NCBI GenBank assembly: GCA_019119555.1
Contig: DWWU01000044.1
Span: forward strand, 1-64,000
Origin: Candidatus Fusicatenibacter intestinigallinarum
GTDB taxonomy: Bacteria > Bacillota > Clostridia > Lachnospirales > Lachnospiraceae
Direction of reading: 5' to 3'
DNA: 64,000 bases
Part shown: piece after piece, positions 26,413-36,467 of the stretch
Layout: every line of letters begins with the position of its first letter
How positions within the stretch are numbered: position 1 is the stretch's first letter
Program-made: the position numbers and the translations under genes
The notes under the pieces: generated by a model
Seen by the model: the letters and a program-made list of their open reading frames with translations, nothing else
Databases searched by the model: none
Told to the model about the DNA's origin: nothing

Positions 26413-27003
26413 TTAACTTTTCAGAATCCAGCGAAGAAACGGAGGATTCACATAAGCTTCCAGCAAAATTCCCCACAGGACCACCGTCAGGAACAGGACG
26501 CACCACAGACAGTACTGCACCGCCTTTCTCCCAAAAAAACTGCTTCTTCGCATCACCTGACCGGACATACAGCAGATTACCGTAAACATGCCGATCGCCG
26601 CCGGCACGTAGATCAGATACTGGGGAAGAAGTGCTGCCAGGAACAGGAACATCCCACGGATTCCATTCTGAAGCAACGCAATCCCGAAGAAGGTTCCGCA
26701 GAAAAATCCATACATCAGAAGTTCCGTGATCACCAGCGGCGTTCCAAGCGCTGTCGCACCGATCACCTGAAGCGCCGCCATACCCGCCAGCCGTCTCGGA
26801 AGAAGGTAAAAAAAATACTCCTTCTCATTCCACAGAGCAGAACCGGCGGCTTCCAGCGAAAAAAGCTCCAGCTCTGCCACATCCTGTCCGCGGTTCTGAT
26901 AGGCCAGATTCGCAAATATGGTTCCAATCACAAACCCTCCTGCAAACAGAAGGAAGAAAAATCTCCAGTATGGGAAAATTTCACGCCTGACAAACTTTTT
27001 CAC
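26413..27003 (-). CDS. spoIIM: stage II sporulation protein M
   Basis: The 196-residue integral membrane protein has about five hydrophobic segments and the DUF95/SpoIIM pattern, from FFLLFAGGFVIGTIFANL through LGTPLVITELLMYGFFCGTFFGIALLQNG. SpoIIM is part of the SpoIIDMP machine that drives engulfment of the forespore. It lies directly upstream of xerD on the same strand, as in Bacillus apart from the absence of fur. The 274 bases between them hold no other gene. Confidence 0.88.
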   Translation of the reverse strand: MKKFVRREIFPYWRFFFLLFAGGFVIGTIFANLAYQNRGQDVAELELFSLEAAGSALWNEKEYFFYLLPRRLAGMAALQVIGATALGTPLVITELLMYGFFCGTFFGIALLQNGIRGMFLFLAALLPQYLIYVPAAIGMFTVICCMSGQVMRRSSFFGRKAVQYCLWCVLFLTVVLWGILLEAYVNPPFLRWILKS

Positions 27004-27105
27004 AGAACTCCTCCGCCATTTTCTTCCGGTCTTCGCAGCAAACGCGGAGACTCACCCCACAACTACCACTCCTTTCAATATATGACGGAAAAGGCAAAAA
27101 AAGAA

Positions 27106-27141
27106 GCCGGAGGCTGCCGACTTTTATCGACAGCCTCCGAC
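27106..27141 (-). terminator. intrinsic terminator downstream of rny
   Basis: CGGAGGCTG and CAGCCTCCG form a 9-bp stem. On the minus strand it is followed by CTTCTTTTTTTGCC. Confidence 0.85.
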
Positions 27142-27163
27142 TCTACTTTCATGCCTGCGGGCC

Positions 27164-28732
27164 TTACTTCGCGTATTCAGTTACGCGGCTCTCACGAATT
27201 ACATTTACTTTAATCTGTCCCGGATACTCCAGTTCCGCCTCGATCTGTTTGGAGATATCCCTTGCTACCAGTACCATATCAGAATCAGATACCTGATCCG
27301 GCACTACCATAACACGGATTTCTCTTCCTGCCTGAATTGCAAAAGATTTTTCCACTCCCTTGAAGGAGTTTGCGATATCCTCTAACTGTTTTAATCTGTT
27401 GGTATATGTTTCCAATGTCTCCCTTCTCGCACCCGGACGTGCAGCAGAAATCGCGTCTGCCGCCTGCACCAGACATGCAATCAGAGACTGTGGTTCTACA
27501 TCGCCATGATGTGCCTCCACCGCATTGACAACCAGCACGGACTCTTTATATTTCTTACACAGAGTCACGCCGATCTGAATGTGGGAACCTTCCACCTCAT
27601 GATCGATGGATTTTCCAATGTCATGAAGGAGACCTGCACGTTTCGCCATGCGAACGTCGCAGCCCACCTCACCTGCCAGAAGTCCTGACAGCTGTGCAAC
27701 CTCAATTGAGTGCTTCAAAGCATTCTGTCCATAGCTGGAACGGAATTTCATTCTTCCCAAAAGCCGAATCAGTTCCGGATGGAGTCCATGCACTCCGACT
27801 TCCAGAGCTGCTGCTTCACCTTCTTCTCGGATATTCTGTTCAACTTCTTTTTTGGCTTTCTCCACCATCTCTTCAATACGAGCCGGATGGATACGCCCGT
27901 CAACTATCAATTTTTCCAGTGCGATTCTTGCAATCTCACGCCGAATCGGGTCGAACGCGGACAGCACAACCGCTTCCGGAGTGTCGTCAATAATCAAATC
28001 TACGCCAGTCAGTGTCTCAAGAGTCCGGATATTTCGTCCTTCACGTCCGATAATCCGTCCTTTCATCTCATCGCTGGGAAGCTGTACCACAGAGATCGTA
28101 CTCTCAGCCACATGATCCACCGCACATTTCTGAATCGCTGTGACCACATATTCCTTAGCCTTTCGTCCTGCTTCCTCTTTGGCTTTGCTTTCCATTTCCT
28201 TGATCAGCTTTGCCGTGTCGATCTTCACTTCGTCTTCTACAGATTTCAACAGATAATCTTTTGCTTCTTCGGAGGTCAAACCGGAAAGTCTTTCCAGTTC
28301 CTGTACTCCTTTCGCATGTAACTCGTCTACTTCCTTTTCTTTCTTTCTGACATTTGCTTCTTTTGCTGTAAGTTCGTTCTCACGACGCTCTAATACGTCT
28401 GCCTTCTTGTCCACGGATTCTTCCTTGGCAAGAACGCGCTTTTCGTATTTCTGCAGTTCTGCTCTGCGCTCTCTGGTCTCTCTCTCCACCTCGTTTTTGG
28501 TTTTCAGAGATTCCTCCTTCGCCTCCAGCAGGGCCTCCCGTTTCTTAGTTTCCGCTGTTTTTAATGCTTCGTCTATGATGTTTCTCGCCTTAGCTTCTGC
28601 TATTCCGACAGTGTCCGCATCTTCACGGATTTTCCTGTCCACAGCACGTTTTTTTACAATCGGAACTGCGATAAGCAACGTGACTACTACAGCAATGACT
28701 GCAACAATAATACATGTTATGATTGTAGTCAT
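27164..28732 (-). CDS. rny: ribonuclease Y
   Basis: The 522-residue endoribonuclease starts mRNA decay at the membrane. It has an N-terminal membrane helix ([20 protein letters not shown]), a long charged coiled coil (30-200), a KH domain ([19 protein letters not shown]) and an HD domain with [17 protein letters not shown]. Length is usual. GGAGG lies 10 bases before the ATG and 7 before a GTG one codon upstream, so the start could be 28735. It is a single-gene unit with consensus promoter and terminator. Confidence 0.97.
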   Translation of the reverse strand: MTTIITCIIVAVIAVVVTLLIAVPIVKKRAVDRKIREDADTVGIAEAKARNIIDEALKTAETKKREALLEAKEESLKTKNEVERETRERRAELQKYEKRVLAKEESVDKKADVLERRENELTAKEANVRKKEKEVDELHAKGVQELERLSGLTSEEAKDYLLKSVEDEVKIDTAKLIKEMESKAKEEAGRKAKEYVVTAIQKCAVDHVAESTISVVQLPSDEMKGRIIGREGRNIRTLETLTGVDLIIDDTPEAVVLSAFDPIRREIARIALEKLIVDGRIHPARIEEMVEKAKKEVEQNIREEGEAAALEVGVHGLHPELIRLLGRMKFRSSYGQNALKHSIEVAQLSGLLAGEVGCDVRMAKRAGLLHDIGKSIDHEVEGSHIQIGVTLCKKYKESVLVVNAVEAHHGDVEPQSLIACLVQAADAISAARPGARRETLETYTNRLKQLEDIANSFKGVEKSFAIQAGREIRVMVVPDQVSDSDMVLVARDISKQIEAELEYPGQIKVNVIRESRVTEYAK

Positions 28733-28785
28733 CACCGGAGCACCTCCTTATTTAGTTTTCATTGTACAATTTCTACAACACTACA

Positions 28786-28814
28786 ATTTTATAATGTTTT
28801 AACAAATTTGTCAA
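28786..28814 (-). promoter_or_regulatory. rny promoter
   Basis: TTGACA (28809-28814) and TAAAAT (28786-28791) are 17 bp apart on the minus strand. Confidence 0.75.
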
Positions 28815-28873
28815 TCTGATTGTTATTTTTTTGGAAAGGAGTACGGAAAAAGAAGGCGGGGAACAGCAAAACA

Positions 28874-28893
28874 CCCCGCCTGAAGCGGCGGGG
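28874..28893 (-). terminator. intrinsic terminator of recA-recX
   Basis: CCCCGCC and GGCGGGG form a 7-bp GC stem with TGTTTTG after it on the minus strand. It begins two bases after the recX stop codon. Confidence 0.75.
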
Positions 28894-28895
28894 CG

Positions 28896-29519
28896 TCAGA
28901 ATTCTTTGGTTTTGTATTCGTCCAGGGCGAAGCAGATGTCGGAAGAAGAAAAGCCGCGGCGAGCCAGATAGGCGTAAGTGCGGCGATATTCTTTGTCGTC
29001 CAGACGGTGCGGCTCTCCCACGCGTTTCCGGGCAAGGGAAACGGCTTTTTCACGCTCGGTTTCTTCGGATTCCGCTTCCGTTTCCTGCAGAATTCTGTCG
29101 ACCAGATCGGAGGAGATCCCTTTGCGGATCAGGTCCACGCGGGCAGCGGTACGGCTCTTCCTCTCGCCGGGACCGTCCAGGTAACGCCGGGCATAGCGGC
29201 TGTCATCAATATAGCCGAAAGATTCCGCATAGGCGACGGCCTGTTCCGCAATCTCCGGCGGATATCCGTCGGTCAACAGTTTCTGCAGCAGCTGACTTCT
29301 CGTCCTGTCGGATTTCAGAAGAAGATTCAGCGCTCGTTTTCGGGAGCGTTTGACCAGAACCTCCTCCATCAGCTCTCTCCACACAGACTGAGGCAGTTCC
29401 TCTCCCTCCCGGATACGATAGCGAGACAGCTCGCCGTTGTACAGTACAAAGGCAGGCTGTCCCTCTACAGAAACCCGGGATCGCTTTCTGGTCACCGGTT
29501 TTATTTCTGTTACGATCAT
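28896..29519 (-). CDS. recX: RecA regulator RecX
   Basis: The 207-residue helical-repeat protein has RecX features: [40 protein letters not shown] and [17 protein letters not shown]. RecX limits RecA filament growth and strand exchange. Its ATG overlaps the recA stop codon by four bases, so translation is probably coupled and it shares the recA promoter. Confidence 0.92.
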   Translation of the reverse strand: MIVTEIKPVTRKRSRVSVEGQPAFVLYNGELSRYRIREGEELPQSVWRELMEEVLVKRSRKRALNLLLKSDRTRSQLLQKLLTDGYPPEIAEQAVAYAESFGYIDDSRYARRYLDGPGERKSRTAARVDLIRKGISSDLVDRILQETEAESEETEREKAVSLARKRVGEPHRLDDKEYRRTYAYLARRGFSSSDICFALDEYKTKEF

Positions 29520-30565
29520 TCTTCATTCTCTTCCTGTGCAGACGCAGGATCCGCTTCCTCGGACGCAGCTTCCAGGCCGTAGGAAACGCGTACCTGATGT
29601 TCGATTTCTTCCATCACATCCGGATGTTCCCTCAGATATTGTTTTGCATTTTCACGGCCCTGGCCGATCTTATCGTCACGGTATGCAAACCACGCGCCGC
29701 TTTTCTGCACGACTCCCAGGTTTGCCGCCAGATCAAGGATATCGCCCTCTCGGGAAATTCCCTTTCCGAACATGATATCAAACTCGGCCTCGCGGAACGG
29801 AGGAGCCACTTTATTTTTCACCACTTTGATTCGTGTTCGGTTTCCGACCACTTCTCCGCCCTGTTTCAAAGCCTCGATTCTACGGACATCCAGACGGATC
29901 GAAGAATAAAACTTCAGCGCACGTCCACCTGTGGTAGTCTCCGGATTTCCGAACATTACGCCGACTTTTTCGCGGAGCTGGTTGATAAAAATAACGATAC
30001 AGTTGGATTTGCTGATCGCTGCCGTCAGCTTCCGCAAAGCCTGAGACATCAGACGAGCCTGAAGACCCACGTGGCTGTCTCCCATATCTCCGTCAATTTC
30101 AGCCTTTGGCACCAGAGCGGCAACAGAGTCTACGATAATAATGTCCACAGCGCCGGAGCGAACCATCGTCTCGGTAATTTCCAGTGCCTGCTCTCCGTTA
30201 TCCGGCTGGGAAATATAAAGATTGTCAATATCCACGCCGATATTTTTTGCGTATGCCGGATCCAGCGCATGCTCCGCATCAATAAATCCGGCGATGCCGC
30301 CTCGTTTCTGCACCTCCGCCACCATATGAAGCGCAACGGTCGTCTTACCGGAAGACTCCGGACCGTAAATCTCGATAATCCTTCCTTTCGGAACGCCTCC
30401 AAGTCCCAGAGCGATATCCAGACTCAGAGAACCGGTGGGTACGGTCTCCACGTTCATATTTGCCTGGGAATCTCCCAGTTTCATCACGGAACCTTTTCCA
30501 TACTGTTTTTCAATCTGTCCAAGCGCAGCTTCCAGCGCGCGAAGCTTTTCATCGTTATTTGCCAT
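29516..30565 (-). CDS. recA: recombinase RecA
   Basis: The 349-residue protein catalyses homologous pairing and activates LexA cleavage. It shows GKGSVMKLG, the Walker [34 protein letters not shown] and the L2-region [25 protein letters not shown]. The C-terminal end is acidic as usual. It has a consensus promoter and a LexA-box-like site in the leader, and is followed by recX. Confidence 0.99.
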   Translation of the reverse strand: MANNDEKLRALEAALGQIEKQYGKGSVMKLGDSQANMNVETVPTGSLSLDIALGLGGVPKGRIIEIYGPESSGKTTVALHMVAEVQKRGGIAGFIDAEHALDPAYAKNIGVDIDNLYISQPDNGEQALEITETMVRSGAVDIIIVDSVAALVPKAEIDGDMGDSHVGLQARLMSQALRKLTAAISKSNCIVIFINQLREKVGVMFGNPETTTGGRALKFYSSIRLDVRRIEALKQGGEVVGNRTRIKVVKNKVAPPFREAEFDIMFGKGISREGDILDLAANLGVVQKSGAWFAYRDDKIGQGRENAKQYLREHPDVMEEIEHQVRVSYGLEAASEEADPASAQEENEE

Positions 30566-30583
30566 AATATTTTCTCCTTCATG

Positions 30584-30597
30584 CGAACGGATGTTCG
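30584..30597 (-). promoter_or_regulatory. LexA (SOS) box
   Basis: CGAACATCCGTTCG on the minus strand agrees with the Gram-positive LexA box CGAAC-N4-GTTCG. It lies just downstream of the recA -10 box. Confidence 0.8.
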
Positions 30598-30607
30598 TTA
30601 CCTGTTC

Positions 30608-30636
30608 ATAGTATTACAAATTTTCCGAGTTGTCAA
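30608..30636 (-). promoter_or_regulatory. recA promoter
   Basis: TTGACA (30631-30636) and TACTAT (30608-30613) lie 17 bp apart on the minus strand. Confidence 0.8.
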
Positions 30637-30764
30637 CTGATTTTTTCTTCTTTGAGATTTCCGGGAAAAACTGCGCCGAACGGTGCAGCAGATATTGGAT
30701 ATTTTTACTTTAGCATATGCAGAGACACGCGTCAATCTTTTTTGCGGCCAGAAACAGGCGGTTC

Positions 30765-30871
30765 GTTATGGTTCCGCCAGGTCTGCGCATTCACTGCACA
30801 GACCGTGTGAAAGGCATAGTGCCTGCGGGCATCCGGCCCATCGCAAAGCGATTTTAATGGCCGGATGCCGG
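30765..30871. repeat. composite R1 element
   Basis: Modules in order: a GTTATGGTTCCGCCAGG arm; GTCTGCGCATTCACTGCACAGACCG hairpin; GGCATAGTGCC hairpin; GGCATCCGGCCCATCG...AATGGCCGGATGCC hairpin. It lies 7 bases after the glgA stop codon. No T-tract follows. Confidence 0.75.
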
Positions 30872-30878
30872 ACACAGC

Positions 30879-32321
30879 CTAGCCGATGAGCCAGTCGTAC
30901 ATTTCCTGATACTGTCTTGCGGAATTTCCCCAGGAATAATCCTGAGCCATCGCACGGTCTACCATTTTGTTCCAGTCTCTCTTATGGTCGTAGTAAATCC
31001 TCTCCGCATAACGGACAGTTCCAAGCATCTCATGGGCATTGTAGTTTGTAAAGCTGAATCCCGTGCCCGTTCCCTCGTACTCATTGTACGGCTGTACCGT
31101 ATCCTTCAGTCCTCCTGTCTCGCGGACGATCGGAAGCGTTCCGTAACGGAGACTCATCAGCTGACTCAGGCCACAGGGTTCAAACAGAGACGGCATCAGA
31201 AACGCATCGCAGCCTGCATAAATCTTGTGGGACAGCGGTTCGGAGTAGTAAATGTTCGCAGACACTTTCTTGTCATATTTCCATGCAAAATGGCGGAACA
31301 TATTCTCGTACTGCGCCTCTCCGGTTCCCAGGATCACAAACTGCACCGCATCCTGACACATTTCTTCCATCATATAAGCGATCAGATCGAATCCTTTCTG
31401 ATCAGTCAGACGGGATACGATACCGATCATCATCATCTTCGGGTTCACTTCCAGCCCCAGATCCTGCTGAAGGCCGGTCTTGTTTTTTACTTTCTCTTTT
31501 CTGAAGTTTTTTGCGTTAAATGTTTTATAAATATGCGGGTCCGTTTCAGGATTATATTCGTTGTAGTCCAGGCCGTTTACAATACCGCGAAGATCGTTGG
31601 AACGCGCCCGGAGAAGCCCGTCCAGTCCTTCTCCGTAGAACGGAGTCTTGATCTCCTCCGCATAGGTTTTGCTCACTGTGGTGATAGCGTCGGAGTATAC
31701 CAGACCGCCTTTCAGATAATTGGCATCCTTTTTAAATTCAAGCTTATCCGGAGTAAAGAAATAGTCGGACAGACCTGTGATATTCTGTATCGTCTTTTTG
31801 TCCCAGATACCCTGAAATTTCAGGTTATGTATCGTGAACACAGTTTTGATTCCACGATAAAATTCGTTAGCCTGGAAGCGCTCTTTGAGATATACGGGAA
31901 TCAGTCCCGTCTGCCAGTCGTGGCAGTGGATCAGATCCGGCCGGAAATTAACTGTCGGGAGGATAGACAGCACCGCCTTTGAGAAAAATGCAAATTTTTC
32001 AAGATCCCACGGCATCCCCGCATAAGGCGTCGCGCCGCCGAAATGCTCTTCATTGTCAATCAGATAAAATTTTACGCCGTCATACTCTGTCTCAAAAATT
32101 CCCACATACTGCTGCCGCCAGTTCAGATCGATGTAGAAATTGGTGATATAGCGCATCTGATTTTTCAATTCCTGCTTAATCGCGGTATACTTCGGTATCA
32201 CTACGCGCACATCGTATTCTTCCTTTGGAAAATATTTCGGCAGCGACCCCACAACATCTGCCAGTCCGCCCGTCTTGATAAATGGCACAGCTTCCGAAGA
32301 AACGAATAAAATCTTTTTCAT
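30879..32321 (-). CDS. glgA: glycogen synthase (ADP-glucose type)
   Basis: The 480-residue GT5 glycosyltransferase adds glucose from ADP-glucose to glycogen. SSEAVPFIKTGGLADVVGSLP carries the KTGGL donor loop, IHCHDWQTGLIPVYL follows, IVSRLTDQKGFDLI starts the second Rossmann domain, and SLFEPCGLSQLMSLRYGT holds the catalytic EPCGL. GGAGGGTTACACAG precedes the ATG. No other glg gene is adjacent. Confidence 0.96.
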   Translation of the reverse strand: MKKILFVSSEAVPFIKTGGLADVVGSLPKYFPKEEYDVRVVIPKYTAIKQELKNQMRYITNFYIDLNWRQQYVGIFETEYDGVKFYLIDNEEHFGGATPYAGMPWDLEKFAFFSKAVLSILPTVNFRPDLIHCHDWQTGLIPVYLKERFQANEFYRGIKTVFTIHNLKFQGIWDKKTIQNITGLSDYFFTPDKLEFKKDANYLKGGLVYSDAITTVSKTYAEEIKTPFYGEGLDGLLRARSNDLRGIVNGLDYNEYNPETDPHIYKTFNAKNFRKEKVKNKTGLQQDLGLEVNPKMMMIGIVSRLTDQKGFDLIAYMMEEMCQDAVQFVILGTGEAQYENMFRHFAWKYDKKVSANIYYSEPLSHKIYAGCDAFLMPSLFEPCGLSQLMSLRYGTLPIVRETGGLKDTVQPYNEYEGTGTGFSFTNYNAHEMLGTVRYAERIYYDHKRDWNKMVDRAMAQDYSWGNSARQYQEMYDWLIG

Positions 32322-32353
32322 CTGTGTAACCCTCCAAATCATTTATTAGCATA

Positions 32354-32382
32354 ATTATAGAACATTTTCCAAAGAATGAAAA
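32354..32382 (-). promoter_or_regulatory. possible glgA promoter
   Basis: TATAAT (32354-32359) has TTTTCA 17 bp upstream on the minus strand. It lies within the 78 bases between spo0A and glgA. Confidence 0.5.
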
Positions 32383-32399
32383 GTCTAATGTTGAGAAAA

Positions 32400-33197
32400 C
32401 TAAAATGATTTTTTGTATTCCAAACGGATTTTATCCGCGATTAACGCAATAAATTCCGAGTTTGTCGGTTTCCCTTTTCCGTTGCTTACCGTATATCCGA
32501 AAAGCTCGTCAATCGTGTCCATTTTTCCCCGGCTCCATGCCACTTCAATTGCATGGCGGATGGCACGCTCTACACGGCTGGGTGTGGTCTGATGCTTTTT
32601 CGCGATGGTGGGATAAAGGATTTTCGTAATGGAATTCAGCATCTCCACATCATCCACAGAAAGGATAATCGCATCCCTCAGATACTGATATCCCTTAATG
32701 TGTGCCGGAACTCCGATTTCATGGATAATATTTGTCACATCCATCTCCAGGTTCCGCTCCGGATTCGGAAGAATCGTCTGTCCCTGTGCAGGTCTGCGCA
32801 TCGTGTGTTTTCTGCCGGACAGATTTCCGATATCCTTGATCTTCTCCAGTAAAATTTCATTGTCAAAAGGTTTCAGAATATAGTAACATGCTCCCAGATT
32901 GAACGCATCCTCTGTAATCCGCTCCTGACCGACTGCGGACACAATGATGAAAGCCGGACGTTTCTTTAAAGACTGATCTTCATTGACTTTCTCCATCACG
33001 GTGAGCCCGTCCATCTTGGGCATAAAAATATCAAGAAGTACCACATCCGGTTCTTTTGTCTTTATAATTTCGTATACATCCTTGCCGTTTTCCGCCTGCC
33101 CGACCAGCTCCAGCTCTTTATCCTGATGAATGATGTTTCCAAGCAGATCCAGCATCCGTTCGTTATCATCTGCAATTGCTATATTCAGCTTGTTCAT
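32400..33197 (-). CDS. spo0A: sporulation transcription factor Spo0A
   Basis: The 265-residue master regulator of sporulation has a receiver domain ([11 protein letters not shown], phospho-acceptor in [13 protein letters not shown], Lys in YILKPFD). Its Spo0A C-terminal domain is recognised by [45 protein letters not shown] and [19 protein letters not shown]. The start at MNKLNIAI is chosen because GGAGGAGAGAAAGAAA precedes it; upstream codons are not domain-like. It lies after spoIVB as in Bacillus and other Clostridia, with its own promoter. Confidence 0.98.
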   Translation of the reverse strand: MNKLNIAIADDNERMLDLLGNIIHQDKELELVGQAENGKDVYEIIKTKEPDVVLLDIFMPKMDGLTVMEKVNEDQSLKKRPAFIIVSAVGQERITEDAFNLGACYYILKPFDNEILLEKIKDIGNLSGRKHTMRRPAQGQTILPNPERNLEMDVTNIIHEIGVPAHIKGYQYLRDAIILSVDDVEMLNSITKILYPTIAKKHQTTPSRVERAIRHAIEVAWSRGKMDTIDELFGYTVSNGKGKPTNSEFIALIADKIRLEYKKSF

Positions 33198-33379
33198 TTT
33201 CTTTCTCTCCTCCGCTCCAAAATGCTCCGCCTGCGCGTACCGTATTGCATGCTTCCGGACGGTACGCGTCCAGGCTGAAATATATTCTGTCAGATTTACT
33301 CCCGCGGGCAATGAGCCACTCCTGCGACCTAAAAAATGGCGGGCCCTCCATTCAGGACTGCATTTCCAAACTCAAAAAT

Positions 33380-33408
33380 ATTATAATTTTATTTGTACCG
33401 TTATTCAA
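33380..33408 (-). promoter_or_regulatory. spo0A promoter
   Basis: TTGAAT (33403-33408) and consensus TATAAT (33380-33385) are 17 bp apart on the minus strand, giving a leader of about 175 bases. Confidence 0.7.
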
Positions 33409-33455
33409 TACAACAGCCGGAAAAACTCCCGTTTTTGTGTGACAATTCAGAATAT

Positions 33456-33479
33456 TTTTCGACCCCAATCGACCGACAG
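33456..33479 (-). promoter_or_regulatory. possible 0A boxes
   Basis: On the minus strand TGTCGGTCGATT and GGGTCGAAAAA resemble tandem TGTCGAA sites, about 50 bases upstream of the -35. The matches are imperfect; autoregulation is an inference. Confidence 0.35.
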
Positions 33480-33486
33480 CGGAAAT

Positions 33487-34563
33487 TTACGTTTTTTCCA
33501 GATCCAGCATATTTTCAATAAATATGCCATATCCACAGGATGCGTCAGCAACAAACACATGTGTCACCGCGCCGACAATCCTGCCGTTCTGAAGAATCGG
33601 AGATCCGCTCATTCCCTGCACGATTCCTCCTGTTTTTTCCAGAAGGCCGTCGTCTGTCACCCGAATCGTGAAATTTTTATTGGTATCCTCTGCGTTGTCA
33701 TCAATTTTTGTAATTTCCGCATCGTAAGCGCACACAGTTCCGTCGACGCTTGTAAGAATCTGTGCCGGTCCTTCCGTCACTTCCTCTTTCCATGCGATCT
33801 CCGCCGGCTGCAGGTTCAGTTCTCCCATCGCACTGGCGTTGATGGTTCCATGAATTCCCAATCCCGAGTTTGCGGTGATGCTTCCCAGACGATTTCCCTG
33901 TTCATAGTGAATCACTCCCTGAAGCTCTCCGGGAATTCCCTTCTGCCCCTTCACCACAGACAGGATCTCCGTCAGGTAAAGCTCGCCTTCTTTCAGATTC
34001 AGGATCTCTCCGGTATCCACATCGCTGATCGCATGCCCCAGCGCACCGAAGGTTCCATCCTCCTCCACATAAGTTAATGTCCCGATTCCCTGAATATTGT
34101 CACGAACCCACACACCAATTTTATAAATTCCGTCGGAGGCCAGCGCCGGCTGCACAGAAACGGGAATCTCCTGCCCGTCCCTTCGGATCAGAAGCTCAAT
34201 GGCCTCACCGCCGGAGGCTGCCACCAGTTCAGTCAGCTGGCGTTTCCCTGACAGCGGTGTTCCGTTCACTGCACAGATATAATCTCCTGCTCGGACAATA
34301 TTTCGCGCGGGATCCGCATACAGACCGTCTGAGGTGGGAATCTGGCTGACGTCGATGACCATCACACCGTCTGTCTCCATATAAATTCCCACCGTATTGC
34401 CGCACACCTGAACCGTCGGACGCTCCCGGTCTGCCGCTCGCGCCGGCACAGCCTGAAATATTCCTGTCAGCAGCAGAACCGCCGTCAGGAAGGAAAGAAA
34501 ACGACCTGCTCTCCGACCGTCCTCACAGCCGGAATTCCGTCCTTCTCTCCGTCTGCGCTCCAT
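33487..34563 (-). CDS. spoIVB: SpoIVB serine peptidase
   Basis: The 358-residue S55 peptidase has an N-terminal membrane anchor (FLSFLTAVLLLTGIFQAV), a PDZ domain (about 95-160, with IVRAGDYICAVNGTPL) and a catalytic domain with GALGHAISD for the histidine and GMSGSPILQNG for the serine. In the forespore SpoIVB cleaves SpoIVFA to switch on sigma-K. recN lies upstream and spo0A downstream, the classic order. Confidence 0.95.
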   Translation of the reverse strand: MERRRREGRNSGCEDGRRAGRFLSFLTAVLLLTGIFQAVPARAADRERPTVQVCGNTVGIYMETDGVMVIDVSQIPTSDGLYADPARNIVRAGDYICAVNGTPLSGKRQLTELVAASGGEAIELLIRRDGQEIPVSVQPALASDGIYKIGVWVRDNIQGIGTLTYVEEDGTFGALGHAISDVDTGEILNLKEGELYLTEILSVVKGQKGIPGELQGVIHYEQGNRLGSITANSGLGIHGTINASAMGELNLQPAEIAWKEEVTEGPAQILTSVDGTVCAYDAEITKIDDNAEDTNKNFTIRVTDDGLLEKTGGIVQGMSGSPILQNGRIVGAVTHVFVADASCGYGIFIENMLDLEKT

Positions 34564-34596
34564 GTTCTCACATCCTTTCTCTTACGTATTTTGTCT

Positions 34597-34624
34597 GTAA
34601 CAGTTCAGCCCGCTGAACTGTTAC
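34597..34624. repeat. R1 palindrome
   Basis: GTAACAGTTCAGC-CC-GCTGAACTGTTAC, a perfect 13-bp stem, lies between the recN terminator and the spoIVB start. Confidence 0.85.
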
Positions 34625-34666
34625 TTTGTTTTTTTCCATTCCCCGCAATAAATCAGGAAACAGAAA

Positions 34667-34702
34667 AAGAGAACATACGAAAAACACTTCGTACATCCTC
34701 TT
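34667..34702 (-). terminator. intrinsic terminator downstream of recN
   Basis: AAGAGAACATACGAA and TTCGTACATCCTCTT pair over 15 positions with two mismatches; TTTTTCTG follows on the minus strand. Confidence 0.7.
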
Positions 34703-34721
34703 TTAGTATGTGGCTTCTGTT

Positions 34722-36410
34722 TTATTTCAGTCTTGTATTTTTTTGCACCTGTGCCAATTCTTTCATTTCTTTTGCATTGGCAATGACAGAGTCTGTAATT
34801 TTCGCTCCGCCAAGCATCCGGGCAAGCTCGAGAACGGATTTCTCCTCGTCCAGGACATGAATCCTGGTAACCGTATCCTGATTTTCCACATCTTTCCTGA
34901 TTTCGAAATGACGGTCCGCCATCGCTGCGATCTGGGGCAGATGGGTAATACACAGCACCTGGTGGCGCCGGCCGATCCGGGCCATTTTCTCCGACACCAT
35001 CTGCGCGGTCCTTCCGCTGATTCCCGTGTCGATCTCGTCAAAAATCAGTGTTTCCGTTTCATCCCGGTCCGCCAGAATGGTTTTGATCGCCAGCATAATC
35101 CGCGAAAGCTCGCCTCCCGACACCACCTTCGCCAGGTTCCGCAGCGGTTCGCCCGGATTGGTGGAAATCTGAAATTCCACCGTATCGTATCCGTGCTCCG
35201 TGTACTGGAGCGCCCGTCCGAAGCGTATCTCAAATGCGACATGAAGAAAATTCAGATCCCGCAGGCCTTCTTCGATGCCGGCGGACAGACGGTCCGCATA
35301 TTTCTGCCGGAGGAGGGACAGCTCGGACGAACATTCCTCCAGGATTGCTCTCGCCTGCTCCTCCTCCCGCCGAAGCTTCGCCTTCTGCTCCTCAAAATTC
35401 TGCATTTTCTCCAGCCTTTCCTGCTTCTCTTCCCGGTAACGGTAAATCGCGGCTATGGAATCTCCGTATTTTGTCTTTAAACGGTTGATTTCATCCAGCC
35501 GTTTCTCCGTCTCAAAATATTCTTCCTCGGAAAATGAAAACTCATCCATATAGCCGGCAATCTCACGGTTGAAATCGCTGAGCAGGTCGTCGACAGTCAG
35601 CAGGGAATCCTGCATCTGCTGAAGTGTTCCGTCCAGACCTGCGATCTGTGCCATCTCCCGGACGGCACGGCTCACCTGCTCTCCCGCACTCTGTCCGCCT
35701 TCCCCGGTCAGCGCCCGCACCGCGGACAGAGCTTCCAGAATTTTCCTGCTGTTTACCATCTTCCGGTAAGATTGTTCCAGCGCTTCATCCTCGCCTTCCT
35801 TCAGCTGTGCGTCCGTAATTTCACGGATCTCGAATTCCAGAAACGAAATTTCCCGCATTCTGGCATCCTCGTCCAGTTCATATTCCTTCAGACTGTTCTG
35901 CAGCTCTTTCCATTTCCGGAAAGCTTCTTTCACCCTGGCAAGAACCGGTTCCAGCTCTTCTTTTCCATAAGCATCCAGAATATCCAGCTGACGGTCCGGA
36001 TACAATAAGGACTGGTGTTCATGCTGACCGTGAATATCCAGCAGGATCGACGCAATCTGACGCACCTGCGCTGCCGTGCAGGTCTCGCCGTTAATTTTGC
36101 TGATGCTGCGTCCCCCTGTGATTTTCCGTACGATCAGGACCTGTCCGTTCATGGATTCAATCTCCATTGCCTTCAGGGCTTCCTCCACCTTCGGATTCTC
36201 CGTGTCGAAAACCAGTTCCACCAACGCGGAGGTTTCCCCCTCCCGGATCATCTCCCTGGACAGCTTTTTCCCCAGCGCCAGGTTGATGGAACCGATCAGA
36301 ATCGATTTTCCCGCGCCGGTCTCGCCGGTAAGGATGTTCAGTCCCGGACCGAACTCTACCTCCGCCTCCTGGATCAGCGCAAGATTTTTTACATGTAAAC
36401 TTGAAAGCAT
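34722..36410 (-). CDS. recN: DNA repair protein RecN
   Basis: The 562-residue SMC-like ATPase acts early in double-strand break repair. Walker A GETGAGKSIL is at the N-terminus, a coiled coil spans about 160-350, and the signature GGELSRIMLAIK and Walker B TLIFDEIDTGISG lie near the C-terminus, followed by ITHLPQIAAMADRHF. It follows argR by 57 bases and precedes spoIVB. Confidence 0.97.
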   Translation of the reverse strand: MLSSLHVKNLALIQEAEVEFGPGLNILTGETGAGKSILIGSINLALGKKLSREMIREGETSALVELVFDTENPKVEEALKAMEIESMNGQVLIVRKITGGRSISKINGETCTAAQVRQIASILLDIHGQHEHQSLLYPDRQLDILDAYGKEELEPVLARVKEAFRKWKELQNSLKEYELDEDARMREISFLEFEIREITDAQLKEGEDEALEQSYRKMVNSRKILEALSAVRALTGEGGQSAGEQVSRAVREMAQIAGLDGTLQQMQDSLLTVDDLLSDFNREIAGYMDEFSFSEEEYFETEKRLDEINRLKTKYGDSIAAIYRYREEKQERLEKMQNFEEQKAKLRREEEQARAILEECSSELSLLRQKYADRLSAGIEEGLRDLNFLHVAFEIRFGRALQYTEHGYDTVEFQISTNPGEPLRNLAKVVSGGELSRIMLAIKTILADRDETETLIFDEIDTGISGRTAQMVSEKMARIGRRHQVLCITHLPQIAAMADRHFEIRKDVENQDTVTRIHVLDEEKSVLELARMLGGAKITDSVIANAKEMKELAQVQKNTRLK

Positions 36411-36439
36411 AAACCGCCTCTCTTATCCGGCCATTCACG

Positions 36440-36462
36440 CATTCCGTTCTGTCGGCGGAACG
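36440..36462. repeat. degenerate R1 palindrome
   Basis: CATTCCGTTC..GGCGGAACG, an imperfect R1, lies 5 bases after the argR stop codon. Confidence 0.45.
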
Positions 36463-36467
36463 CCCGG

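Larger units (their letters stand above)
33198..33486 (-). promoter_or_regulatory. spo0A upstream region
   Basis: These 289 bases hold a sigma-A-like promoter (33380-33408), a cluster of possible 0A boxes (33456-33479) and a leader hairpin GCGTACCGT/ACGGTACGC (33235-33267) about 40 bases before the start codon. No gene is seen. Confidence 0.55.
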